A stretch of DNA of 14,962 bases from an uncultured bacterium (lineage in GTDB: Bacteria; Cyanobacteriota; Vampirovibrionia; Gastranaerophilales; Gastranaerophilaceae): the NCBI GenBank assembly GCA_902803265.1, contig CADCPD010000058.1:1-14962 (forward strand), written 5' to 3'. The notes beneath the pieces are model-generated. The model was not told the origin of the DNA. It was given only the letters and a program-made list of their open reading frames with translations, and did not search any database. Shown piece by piece: positions 6,554 to 13,749 of this stretch. The position numbers were made by a program, and so were the translations under genes. How positions within the stretch are numbered: the stretch's first letter is position 1; every line of letters starts with the position of its first letter.

Positions 6554-7486
6554 ATGAAAAAAATTTTAGTTGTTGCGCCTCAATATGTCGGAGATAGTAT
6601 TCTTGTTATTCCGTTTTTAAGAGAATTAAGAAAACATCATAATGATGCCGTAATTGATGTCGTAACCAAAAATACAGGCAAACTTGTTCTTTCCGTTTGT
6701 CCTTATGTAAATAATATTTTTAGTGAAAATGAATTAAAACAAAATTATTATGACAAAGCTTATGTTCTGAAACGTTCTTTATCAGCGGCTTTACTTGTAA
6801 AAAAATTAAAAATAAAAGATACAATCGGTTTTGGCGGACAATTCAGAGAATTCATTTTAAGAAAATGCGTAAAATATAAAGGCTTTGAAAAACATGAATT
6901 GGAACATTTTTTGGATGTCCTAACAGCCGATAAAATAAATATAGAAAGTAATAAATTAGAATATTGGACAAATGATGAAGACATCAAAATTGTACAAAAA
7001 TATTTTAGTGAAAATAAAAAGAAGGCTCTTATTGTAACTTCATCTTCTACATACGTTAAAAACTGGACAGTTGAAGGATTTAACGATGCAATAAAATTTT
7101 TAAATGAAAACAATTATGAATGTTTTATCGTTGGAACAGAAAAAGAAAAAGATTATAATAATCAATTTATGAATGCAAAAAATTTATGCGGAGAATTAAC
7201 TTTTAACCAAATTTCTGCACTCATAAGCCAAATGGATTTAGTTTTTGGAATTGATTCGGGTTTTTGCCATATGGCAGCAGCTTTTAATAAAAAAACTGTT
7301 GCTCTTTTCGGCTCAACTTCTTTGACTCAATGGAAATTACAGGGAGAAAATTCTCATACTTTGTCTTTAGATTTAAAATGTTCACCATGCAAAAAAGCTA
7401 AAAAGTGCAAAAATAACTTTAAATGTATGAAAGATTTTTCTTCTCAATTTGTGATAGGATATTTAAAAAACAAGGATATTATTTAA
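6554..7486 (+). CDS. GT9 glycosyltransferase, ADP-heptose:LPS heptosyltransferase family
   Basis: The 310-residue product begins MKKILVVAPQYVGDSILVIP, the usual GT9 N-terminal strand with its conserved Asp, and has the C-terminal donor-site block VFGIDSGFCHMAAAFNKKTV followed by ALFGST. Near the end is CSPCKKAKKC...C, the cysteine pattern of heptosyltransferase II-like proteins. It is distinct in sequence from the other two GT9 enzymes here, so each may add a different residue. The start is the ATG at 6554, not the TTG two codons upstream, because the promoter box abuts it and the protein then starts cleanly with MKKI. The deacetylase gene follows after 5 nt, so the two form a transcription unit that may couple sugar transfer with deacetylation. 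Confidence 0.85.
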   Translation: MKKILVVAPQYVGDSILVIPFLRELRKHHNDAVIDVVTKNTGKLVLSVCPYVNNIFSENELKQNYYDKAYVLKRSLSAALLVKKLKIKDTIGFGGQFREFILRKCVKYKGFEKHELEHFLDVLTADKINIESNKLEYWTNDEDIKIVQKYFSENKKKALIVTSSSTYVKNWTVEGFNDAIKFLNENNYECFIVGTEKEKDYNNQFMNAKNLCGELTFNQISALISQMDLVFGIDSGFCHMAAAFNKKTVALFGSTSLTQWKLQGENSHTLSLDLKCSPCKKAKKCKNNFKCMKDFSSQFVIGYLKNKDII

Positions 7487-7491
7487 TATTT

Positions 7492-8190
7492 ATGAAAAAA
7501 TTTTTCTTGAAAAATCTGTATAAAAAAATAATAAACATAGTATTTCATCCATTTTTAGGGATGAACATAAAACCTTTGGAATTTGAATTAAAAAAAGATG
7601 ACAAATGCCTTGTTATTGCACCTCATCCTGATGACGAAAGTATCGGATGTGGTGGAATTATGTCAATTTATCCCGATAAATTTAAAGTGATTTGTCTTAC
7701 TCATGGCAATGATGAACGCCGTAATGAATTTGAAAATGCAATGAATTACCTAAAAGTTAAACACGAAATTTTAAATTTTAAAGATAAGCATATTTCAGAA
7801 AATTACGATGAATTTTCAAAAATAGATTTTAGCGGTTTTAACTATATTTTTATTCCGTATATTTATGACCAACATAATGACCACAAAGCAATAAGTATAC
7901 TGTTAAATAAATATTTTGAAAATAATAAAACTCAAAATAATGTAAAAATAGTTTTTTATGAAGTTTGGGCAGCTATGAATATGCCAAATTATTTTGTTGA
8001 CATATCGGCAGTTGTTGAAAAGAAAAAAACTGCTATTAATTTTCATCAAAGCCAAGTAAATGAAAAAGATTACACGTCAAAGATTTTAGGACTAAATGAA
8101 TATCGCGGAATGCTAAAAAATACCTTTGCATGTGAATGTTTTACAATTGTATCAGTTAATGATTTTCAAAAATTAATAAAACAGATTTAA
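7492..8190 (+). CDS. PIG-L/LmbE-family N-deacetylase
   Basis: The 232-residue product has the family signature VIAPHPDDESIGCGG (41-55), where H45 and D48 bind zinc and D47 is the general base, and the second zinc motif QHNDH (127-131), which supplies another His. Known family members remove the acetyl group from GlcNAc-containing substrates (GlcNAc-PI, mycothiol precursors, antibiotic intermediates, sugar nucleotides or glycans). Here the neighbours suggest a surface-glycan N-acetylhexosamine. The first 25 residues are basic and hydrophobic and may hold the protein near the membrane. The start at 7492 is 5 nt past the preceding stop; earlier in-frame starts would overlap the GT9 gene by up to 64 nt. 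Its stop overlaps that of the convergent GT4 gene, sharing TTAA at 8187-8190. Confidence 0.83.
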   Translation: MKKFFLKNLYKKIINIVFHPFLGMNIKPLEFELKKDDKCLVIAPHPDDESIGCGGIMSIYPDKFKVICLTHGNDERRNEFENAMNYLKVKHEILNFKDKHISENYDEFSKIDFSGFNYIFIPYIYDQHNDHKAISILLNKYFENNKTQNNVKIVFYEVWAAMNMPNYFVDISAVVEKKKTAINFHQSQVNEKDYTSKILGLNEYRGMLKNTFACECFTIVSVNDFQKLIKQI

Positions 8191-9272
8191 AAACAGTTTA
8201 AAACAGCATTTGCAAATTTTTCCCAGCTGTATTCTTTGGATGTTTTATAAGCATTATGGCATAAATTATCATATTTTTCTGTATGATAAATTTTATACAT
8301 TTTTTTCATCTTCAAAACAAAATCAAAGAAGGAACTTCTATTAAAAAGAATTCCGTTTTCATTATTTTTTATGATTTCTGCAACACCTGCCGTATTTGAA
8401 ACAATACAAGGTTTGCCGCAGGACATTTCTTCTAAAACTACCAAACCAAAAGCTTCATTTTTACTTGGTAAAGTCAAACAGTCTATTTGTTTGTAAAAAT
8501 CTATAATATCACTCATTGGCTGAACAAATTCTACTTTTTTCTTCAAACCTAAAATTTTGCTTATATTTTTCAAAATATTATTTTTAGAAATAACTTTTGC
8601 TTTAAATTTTCTACAACCTAGCACATTCAAAACAAATAAACCTAATAAAAATAATAATCCACCTTTATTTATAGAATTATTTGCAACACATCCAAAAATT
8701 ATTTCTTCATTTTTTTGTATTTCAGGCATGTTTTCATATATTTGGTTACAAGCTAAATGACAAACGTGGACATTATTTGGATTAAGATTGTAATTTTTTA
8801 CATAATCTTTTTTTATACTTTCAGAAACTGCAATATACTTATTATCAGCTCTTAAATTTTCAAACATTTTATCCTGTTTTTTTATTTTTTTACGACCAGC
8901 AATTCTTTTTATTATATTTAACGGAAACGGTTCATTTTCACATCTGTGTCTAAATGTTTGAGATTGAAGAACAGGATTATGGTTCATATATTCAAGAGAA
9001 AGTGTTAGCACAATATCAAAATCACCTTTTTTAACTTCTTCTTCAATGTTATTTATAAATCCTTCATATGTTGATGGATGTTCAACAGGAACAATGTTCA
9101 TACCTTCAAGAGGTTTGAAATTATTTGGTAAACAAAATACAGTTAAATCAACATCAGAATTTTTTGCCAATTCTAAAATTAAATTTTTGCCTACAACACT
9201 TGCACCGCCGCTTTTTGCTCCGCCGGCAAACATCCAATCTATATCATAAGTTATTATTCCGACTTTTTTCAT
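8187..9272 (-). CDS. Family 4 glycosyltransferase
   Basis: The 361-residue product is GT-B. The N-terminus MKKVGIITYDIDW leads to a glycine-rich AGGAKSGGASVVGKN loop that would sit near the acceptor. The C-terminal half has IIFGCVANNSINKGG, VEFVQPMSDIIDFY, then LTLPSKNEAFGLVVLEEMSC with the E-x7-E pair that contacts the donor nucleotide sugar. GKPCIVSNTAGVAEII follows, and the end resembles the closing helix of GT4 (SWEKFANAVL). It probably transfers a hexose or hexosamine to the surface glycan. The ATG at 9272 comes 2 nt after the TAA closing the reading frame of the interrupted glycosyltransferase gene upstream, so the two were built as one operon. No clear Shine-Dalgarno is seen. Confidence 0.85.
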   Translation of the reverse strand: MKKVGIITYDIDWMFAGGAKSGGASVVGKNLILELAKNSDVDLTVFCLPNNFKPLEGMNIVPVEHPSTYEGFINNIEEEVKKGDFDIVLTLSLEYMNHNPVLQSQTFRHRCENEPFPLNIIKRIAGRKKIKKQDKMFENLRADNKYIAVSESIKKDYVKNYNLNPNNVHVCHLACNQIYENMPEIQKNEEIIFGCVANNSINKGGLLFLLGLFVLNVLGCRKFKAKVISKNNILKNISKILGLKKKVEFVQPMSDIIDFYKQIDCLTLPSKNEAFGLVVLEEMSCGKPCIVSNTAGVAEIIKNNENGILFNRSSFFDFVLKMKKMYKIYHTEKYDNLCHNAYKTSKEYSWEKFANAVLNCF

Positions 9273-9274
9273 AA

Positions 9275-9499
9275 TTAACTTAAATATCCATCTAAAATTT
9301 CATAAATTATTTGGTTTTTACCTTTGCAATCAACCCATTCTGACGCACACATTGTATGAAACCAAGATTTATCAAGATAATATTGTACAAGAGATTCTTG
9401 AATAACATTACCTTCCTGTTCATTTTCATTCGCAAGCCTGTTTTCTCTTATATTCCATAAAATGTCATCCGGCTTTGTAAATCTTTTTCTGTCGTATTT
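9275..9499 (-). pseudogene. In-frame 3' remainder of the glycosyltransferase gene, behind a TGA stop
   Basis: Directly after the TGA at 9502-9500 the same frame stays open for 74 sense codons to a TAA at 9277-9275. The encoded segment begins KYDRKRFTKPDD, includes WNIRENRLANENEQEG and SWFHTMCASEW, and looks like ordinary coding sequence. The next gene starts 2 nt after this TAA, as expected if the original protein was about 296 residues. No insertion or frameshift is needed; one base change (for example CGA or GGA to TGA) explains it. Without readthrough this part is untranslated, as I see no good internal start. Confidence 0.72.
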
Positions 9500-10165
9500 T
9501 CAATACAACGGATACCAGTTTCCACTGCCTGTATCTGCGCCTTCAACTTTTATTAAATTAAACTTTCTGTATCTTCTGAAATTTAATTTTTTATTTTTCA
9601 AATAAACATATTTATAAAAAGCAAAACCCGGCCATAAATACCAAATACCGCCTCTTTCCATTACTGCACCAAATAAATCTGTATTTTTCAGATAATCTTC
9701 GATATTTATTTCTTTTATCGGTAAAATATCGTGATCTAAAAATGCAAAATTATTTTTTCTGTTTTGAACAATATTTTTATAAATACGATTTAATGCTCTT
9801 CCGTGAGAATCGCTAAATCCGCTGGATTTTTCCGTACTTGTAACGTTTATATATGTTACATTATTTTCTTCACAAACTCTTTTTATTCCTTTTGCCTTTT
9901 CTTCATTATTTGAGTTATCACAAATTATATGGGTAAAAGAGCCTTTTAAAAATTTTTTAAATAGTTTTATCTGATAATTCACAATTAAAGGATTATTAAA
10001 TGCAACAGTAATTAAATCAATAAACGTTTTTTCATTATAATCTGTTGAATAATATGGCTCTAAATCTATTTTTAAACAAGATAGCCTTTTAGATTCTGCT
10101 CTTTTTTGTCTTCTTATTTTTGTTTCTTCTCTTTTTTGTTTTAGTTTTTCAAAAAATTCTTTCAT
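9500..10165 (-). CDS. GT-A-like glycosyltransferase, cut short by an in-frame TGA
   Basis: The readable part is 221 residues. A basic, charged N-terminus (1-30) precedes a GT-A-like region: FIDLITVAFNNPLIVNYQIK (48-67), HIICDNSNNEEKAKGI (79-94), and an acidic AFLDHDILPI motif (141-150) in the DxD position. GGIWYLWPGFAFYK (172-185) and VEGADTGSGNWYPLY at the end suggest an acceptor/donor pocket. It probably transfers a sugar to the surface glycan, but I cannot name the family. Translation stops at TGA (9502-9500), yet 74 more codons follow in frame, so the protein is likely truncated unless the stop is read through. It heads an operon with the GT4 gene. A TAAAAT box lies 6 nt before the ATG, and the gene is divergent from the GT9 gene at 10229. 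Confidence 0.68.
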   Translation of the reverse strand: MKEFFEKLKQKREETKIRRQKRAESKRLSCLKIDLEPYYSTDYNEKTFIDLITVAFNNPLIVNYQIKLFKKFLKGSFTHIICDNSNNEEKAKGIKRVCEENNVTYINVTSTEKSSGFSDSHGRALNRIYKNIVQNRKNNFAFLDHDILPIKEINIEDYLKNTDLFGAVMERGGIWYLWPGFAFYKYVYLKNKKLNFRRYRKFNLIKVEGADTGSGNWYPLY

Positions 10166-10171
10166 AGTTGT

Positions 10172-10177
10172 ATTTTA
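10172..10177 (-). promoter_or_regulatory. -10-like box 6 nt before the interrupted glycosyltransferase gene
   Basis: The minus strand reads TTGTAAAAT-ACAACT-ATG: TAAAAT at 10177-10172, then exactly 6 nt to the ATG at 10165. It faces the promoter of the GT9 gene within a 63-nt divergent space. Confidence 0.48.
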
Positions 10178-10193
10178 CAATAAAATAACATTC

Positions 10194-10220
10194 TTGCATA
10201 GAAGCGTTTTTTTTGATACT
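10194..10220 (+). promoter_or_regulatory. Promoter of the large plus-strand operon
   Basis: TTGCAT (10194-10199) and GATACT (10215-10220) are separated by 15 nt. The -10 ends 8 nt before the ATG at 10229, so the transcript would begin within about 2 nt of the start codon. The AAGG at 10224-10227 is too close to ATG to act as a Shine-Dalgarno. Confidence 0.42.
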
Positions 10221-10228
10221 TTTAAGGT

Positions 10229-11167
10229 ATGGATTCAAAGACTTTTTTAGTAATTAACTTATCTTGTTTTGGTGATGTTCTTTTAACTAATTCGTTATGC
10301 CAAAATTTAAAAATAAATTATCCGGATTCAAAAATTGTTTTTGTTGTAGATAAGCCTTTTGAAGATGTTGCAAAATATCAAAAAGATGTAGATGAAGTTT
10401 TAGTTTTTGATAAGTCGAAAACAAAAAGCTTTTTTAAACTTTTAAAATATGCCAAAAACTGTCCTTATAAAAGGAAAATAGACGCCTCTTTTGTTATTTA
10501 TGGAAACACAAGGGGGCTTATTTTGTCAAAACTATTAGGAGCAAAAAAAATTGTTACGGGAGCTTTGAAAAAATCTCTTCTAATAAATACTCCTCAGCCA
10601 AAATGTTATATGGTTACTAGTGTTCAGAGAGCAAATGAATTTTTGGCGGAAGTAATAACAGAAAAAGAAAGTGAAAATTTACCGATTAGATTTTTGCCCA
10701 AAGATAGTGATTTAGAACTCAATATTGATAAAGAAAACTCAATTGCTCTTTGTTTAGAAGCAAATAATCAGGAAAAAGATTTGCCTATTGATATTGCTGT
10801 TGAATTAATTCAAAAATTGAATGAAGACGGTAAAAAACTTTATTTACTTGGTGCAGGAGAGAGCGCAAGTATTTATGCAAATGATTTAAGGTTAAATAAC
10901 TGTAATTTCATTGATTTAACCAATAAAACAAATTTCAATGATTTAGCACAAGTTTTAAAACAAGTAAAAGGTTTGATCAGTATTGATACAGGAACAATGC
11001 ATATGGCTTGTGCAGTTGATGCACCGGTTTTAGGAATATTTTTAAAACAAGATAACGTTGAAAAATGGGCACCTGATAAAAATTTATATAAATCAGATAT
11101 CATAAGCAGCGATATTTCAGCAGAAAATATTATAAATAAGTTTTATGGGCTGGTGAATAATGGATAA
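10229..11167 (+). CDS. GT9 glycosyltransferase, heptosyltransferase family
   Basis: The 312-residue product starts with FLVINLSCFGDVLLTNSLCQ (5-24), the GT9 N-terminal strand and conserved Asp, and has a C-terminal block GLISIDTGTMHMACAVDAPV followed by GIF, where the DTG-x-H segment lies in the donor site. Unlike the two other GT9 enzymes here it lacks the C-terminal cysteine cluster and is more diverged, so it may use a different donor or acceptor. It is the first gene of a six-gene operon, and its last 8 nt overlap the start of the GT2 gene. Confidence 0.8.
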   Translation: MDSKTFLVINLSCFGDVLLTNSLCQNLKINYPDSKIVFVVDKPFEDVAKYQKDVDEVLVFDKSKTKSFFKLLKYAKNCPYKRKIDASFVIYGNTRGLILSKLLGAKKIVTGALKKSLLINTPQPKCYMVTSVQRANEFLAEVITEKESENLPIRFLPKDSDLELNIDKENSIALCLEANNQEKDLPIDIAVELIQKLNEDGKKLYLLGAGESASIYANDLRLNNCNFIDLTNKTNFNDLAQVLKQVKGLISIDTGTMHMACAVDAPVLGIFLKQDNVEKWAPDKNLYKSDIISSDISAENIINKFYGLVNNG

Positions 11168-12092
11168 AACGCACATAGACTATATTATTGTTGCGTGTTG
11201 TACTTGTTTAAGACCGCAAACGCTAAAAAAATCGCTTGAAACTTATAAAAATTTAAAAAAACCAAAAGATATCAAAGTTGATTTACTTGTTGTTGATAAT
11301 GACAAAGAAGCTTCTGCATATGATGTTGCGGAAGAATTTGGAGCAATATATGTTGTTGAAGAAAATCGGGGAATTGCAAATGCAAGAAATCGAGTTTTAA
11401 AAGAGGCTGTTAATTTGGGAGCCAGCCATATTGCAATGTTTGATGATGATGGTCTTCTTGATGAAAATTGGCTTATTAATCATATAAATTTTTATAATAA
11501 CAATGATGTAAATGTGGTTTCAGGTCCTCAATATACTCATTTTGAAAAAGATTATCCAAAATATATAACTCATAATAATATCTTTAAATCAAATACAACA
11601 AAAAAAGACGGACAAATTTTAAAAGCCTGCGCAACAAATAATGTTTTTATGCAACTTGATATTGTAAAGGATAAAAATATCTATTTTAATTCTGAAAAAT
11701 ATGTTTTTATGGGCGGAGAAGATGGAGATTTTTTCAGAAGAGTAACTGATGCAGGATTTATTTTAAAATTTAATAAAAATGCAATTGTGAAAGAATTAAT
11801 AGAAGATAACCGAGCAAATATTAAATGGATTTTGGATAGATATTATTACAACGGATATTCTGGAGCATATTTAAAATTTGGAGAAAACAAAAATAACAAA
11901 AAGAAAATATTTTACTTATTGAAAACAATGTTGGTTTACGGAATTGATACAGCTTTAATTATTCCGTCACTGTTATTGGGTAAAACAGCGTATTACAATA
12001 TGCTTGGAATGTCACTAAAAACAAAAGGTAAAATTGAAGGTGCTATTATTTCAAAACCGTTAAATTATTATGAGAAAGTCAGTGGTAAATAA
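11160..12092 (+). CDS. Family 2 glycosyltransferase
   Basis: The 310-residue product is GT2, of the subgroup with a short N-terminal extension: YIIVACCTCLRPQTLKKSLE (8-27), DLLVVDNDKEASA (41-53), ENRGIANARNRVLKEA (68-83), and the metal-binding IAMFDDDGLLDENWL (91-105). A hydrophobic stretch around TMLVYGIDTALIIPSLLL (about 260-280) suggests a membrane-associated C-terminus. Downstream of the DDD motif, FMGGEDGDFFRR corresponds to the catalytic-base region (ED). The ATG at 11160 overlaps the GT9 gene by 8 nt, with a GGTGA just upstream, indicating translational coupling. The sugar transferred is unknown. Confidence 0.85.
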   Translation: MDKTHIDYIIVACCTCLRPQTLKKSLETYKNLKKPKDIKVDLLVVDNDKEASAYDVAEEFGAIYVVEENRGIANARNRVLKEAVNLGASHIAMFDDDGLLDENWLINHINFYNNNDVNVVSGPQYTHFEKDYPKYITHNNIFKSNTTKKDGQILKACATNNVFMQLDIVKDKNIYFNSEKYVFMGGEDGDFFRRVTDAGFILKFNKNAIVKELIEDNRANIKWILDRYYYNGYSGAYLKFGENKNNKKKIFYLLKTMLVYGIDTALIIPSLLLGKTAYYNMLGMSLKTKGKIEGAIISKPLNYYEKVSGK

Positions 12093-13325
12093 GTGAAAAA
12101 GAAAATTTTAACAGTTATTTTAAATGATGTTATAAACACTGTTGGCGGTGCAATTACCGCTTTTTATAATTTTCAGAATATGCTTATTGAAAATAACTAT
12201 GAAGTTTGCGGCCTTTTTAGTTCAAACAAATCAGACAAATTGTATACAAAAGAAAACGGCTTAAAACTTTATAATTTTCAAACTTATGATTTAAAAGATG
12301 TGGTAAAAAGTGAAAGCCCTGATTTAATAATCTTTTTCTATCCAAGAGATGTTTTAAAAACATTAGAAGATAATAAAATTTATGAAAACATCCCCAAAAT
12401 CCTTATGAATCATACCCGTCCTGATTTTTATGTTGAATATGAAATGATAAAAGATAAAATAAAGGATTTTAAAGCTGTTCAAGTTCTTTTAGATTCTTTT
12501 AAAACAATGGTTAAACCGTACTATAACGGACCTGTTGTTGAAATAGGAAATGAAGTTCCTGCTTTTGAGGAAGAAAATAATGATAAAAAAGAAAATAAGA
12601 ATATTATTTATCTGTCAAGAGTTGATGTCTGGAAAGGACAAGATTTTTTAATCAAATCATTTGCAAAAATCGCAAAAAAATATCCGGAGTGGAAACTGAA
12701 TATTTATGGACAATTTGACCCTAAACGCTATAAAAAACATTTGTCAAAATTAATAAAAAAATATGGATTAGAAAATCAAGTATTTTTAAATGGTGCAACA
12801 AACGAGCCATACAAAAAATTAAAAGAAGCTGATTTTTGCGTATTTCCATCGTATTTTGAGGGTTTTGGATTAGGATTAGCAGAAGCTTTATCAAACGGAT
12901 TGCCTGCCATTGGGTTTAAAGGGGCAACGGGAGTTAATGAACTCATAAAAGATAATGAAAACGGTTTTTTAGCAGAAGAAGATGAAAATGACTTTGCAGA
13001 AAGGATTGAATATTTAATAAATAATCGAGAAAAACGATTGGAAATGGGAATTAATGCCAAAAATTCCGTAAAAAAATATTCAAAAGAAATTATTGAACAA
13101 AAATGGTTAAACTTGATTGAAAAAGTTTTAAATAACGAAGAAATTCAAACAGATAATATTGAAAACTTTTTAAAATATGAATCTTTCTCAATTCAAAAGA
13201 TTTATGATATTATGTATAAAAAAAGATGCTTGTCATTTATACAAAAACTTTTTTCAGTTTCAAATTTAGGCAAAGAAAAAATGGTTTGTATTTTTGGAAT
13301 AAAATTCAAAATCAAAAGGATATAA
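12093..13325 (+). CDS. Family 4 glycosyltransferase with C-terminal basic tail
   Basis: The 410-residue product is GT-B/GT4. Residues 1-160 hold the acceptor half, opening with ILTVILNDVINTVGGAITAF. The donor half begins at IIYLSRVDVWKGQDFLIKSF (171-190), with the Arg and the W/KG pair typical of GT4. It continues with VFLNGAT and FPSYFEGFGLGLAEALSNGL (251-270), where E257 and E264 are the E-x7-E residues. After the fold ends (about residue 350), a 60-residue extension finishes MVCIFGIKFKIKRI; similar 'GIKxKxK' endings recur on LPS glycosyltransferases and may aid membrane contact. The start is a GTG directly after the TAA of the GT2 gene, with only a weak GTGG upstream. Confidence 0.87.
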   Translation: MKKKILTVILNDVINTVGGAITAFYNFQNMLIENNYEVCGLFSSNKSDKLYTKENGLKLYNFQTYDLKDVVKSESPDLIIFFYPRDVLKTLEDNKIYENIPKILMNHTRPDFYVEYEMIKDKIKDFKAVQVLLDSFKTMVKPYYNGPVVEIGNEVPAFEEENNDKKENKNIIYLSRVDVWKGQDFLIKSFAKIAKKYPEWKLNIYGQFDPKRYKKHLSKLIKKYGLENQVFLNGATNEPYKKLKEADFCVFPSYFEGFGLGLAEALSNGLPAIGFKGATGVNELIKDNENGFLAEEDENDFAERIEYLINNREKRLEMGINAKNSVKKYSKEIIEQKWLNLIEKVLNNEEIQTDNIENFLKYESFSIQKIYDIMYKKRCLSFIQKLFSVSNLGKEKMVCIFGIKFKIKRI

Positions 13326-13326
13326 C

Positions 13327-13728
13327 ATGAATTATAAATTAATAGACATGAATATATTTGGAGATGACAGAGGAAAACTGATATCGCTTGAGGGCAACAG
13401 TAATGTAATTCCTTTTGATATTAAACGTGTTTATTATATTTACGACACAGCACCGGACCAAGACAGAGGAATGCATGCACATAAAGAATTGGAACAAGTT
13501 ATTGTTGCAATCGATGGAGCTTGTCAATTTATATTGGATGATGGTAAATCGAGAGAGAAAATATGGCTAAACACACCTGAAAAAGGCTTATATATTGGTA
13601 AAAACATGTGGAGAGAGATGAAACATTTTTCATACGGTTGCAAATTAATGGTTTTAGCAAGCACACATTACGATGAAAATGAATACATAAGAGATTACGA
13701 CACCTTTTTAAAAGAGGTTAACGATTAA
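13327..13728 (+). CDS. fdtA: dTDP-4-keto-6-deoxyglucose 3,4-ketoisomerase (FdtA/QdtA type)
   Basis: The 133-residue product is a single cupin domain of the WxcM/FdtA family. Matching blocks are DDRGKLISLEG (13-23), IKRVYYIYDTAP (32-43), RGMHAHKELEQ (47-57) with the two catalytic histidines H50 and H52, LDDGKSREKIWLN, KGLYIGKNMWREM and LMVLASTHYDENEYIRDYD. FdtA and QdtA move the keto group of dTDP-4-keto-6-deoxyglucose from C4 to C3, giving the substrate for a 3-aminotransferase. The family also includes enzymes of differing C4 stereochemistry, so Fuc3N versus Qui3N cannot be decided. Length is normal for a single-domain member. AAAAGGA at 13314-13320 is a good ribosome site overlapping the end of the GT4 gene. 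rmlA and rmlB, needed to make the substrate, are not in the window. Confidence 0.85.
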   Translation: MNYKLIDMNIFGDDRGKLISLEGNSNVIPFDIKRVYYIYDTAPDQDRGMHAHKELEQVIVAIDGACQFILDDGKSREKIWLNTPEKGLYIGKNMWREMKHFSYGCKLMVLASTHYDENEYIRDYDTFLKEVND

Positions 13729-13749
13729 CATTTACAAGGAAAATTTAAT

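Noticed and set aside
7423..7491. Upstream in-frame starts for the PIG-L deacetylase
   Set aside because: They would overlap the GT9 gene by up to 64 nt and add a segment with no family resemblance; the ATG at 7492 sits 5 nt after the GT9 stop.
9500..9502. TGA as selenocysteine or as a reassigned sense codon
   Set aside because: No obvious SECIS-like hairpin follows, glycosyltransferases have no need of selenocysteine, TGG serves for Trp throughout, no other gene has an in-frame TGA, and the gene ending at 6076 stops at TGA.
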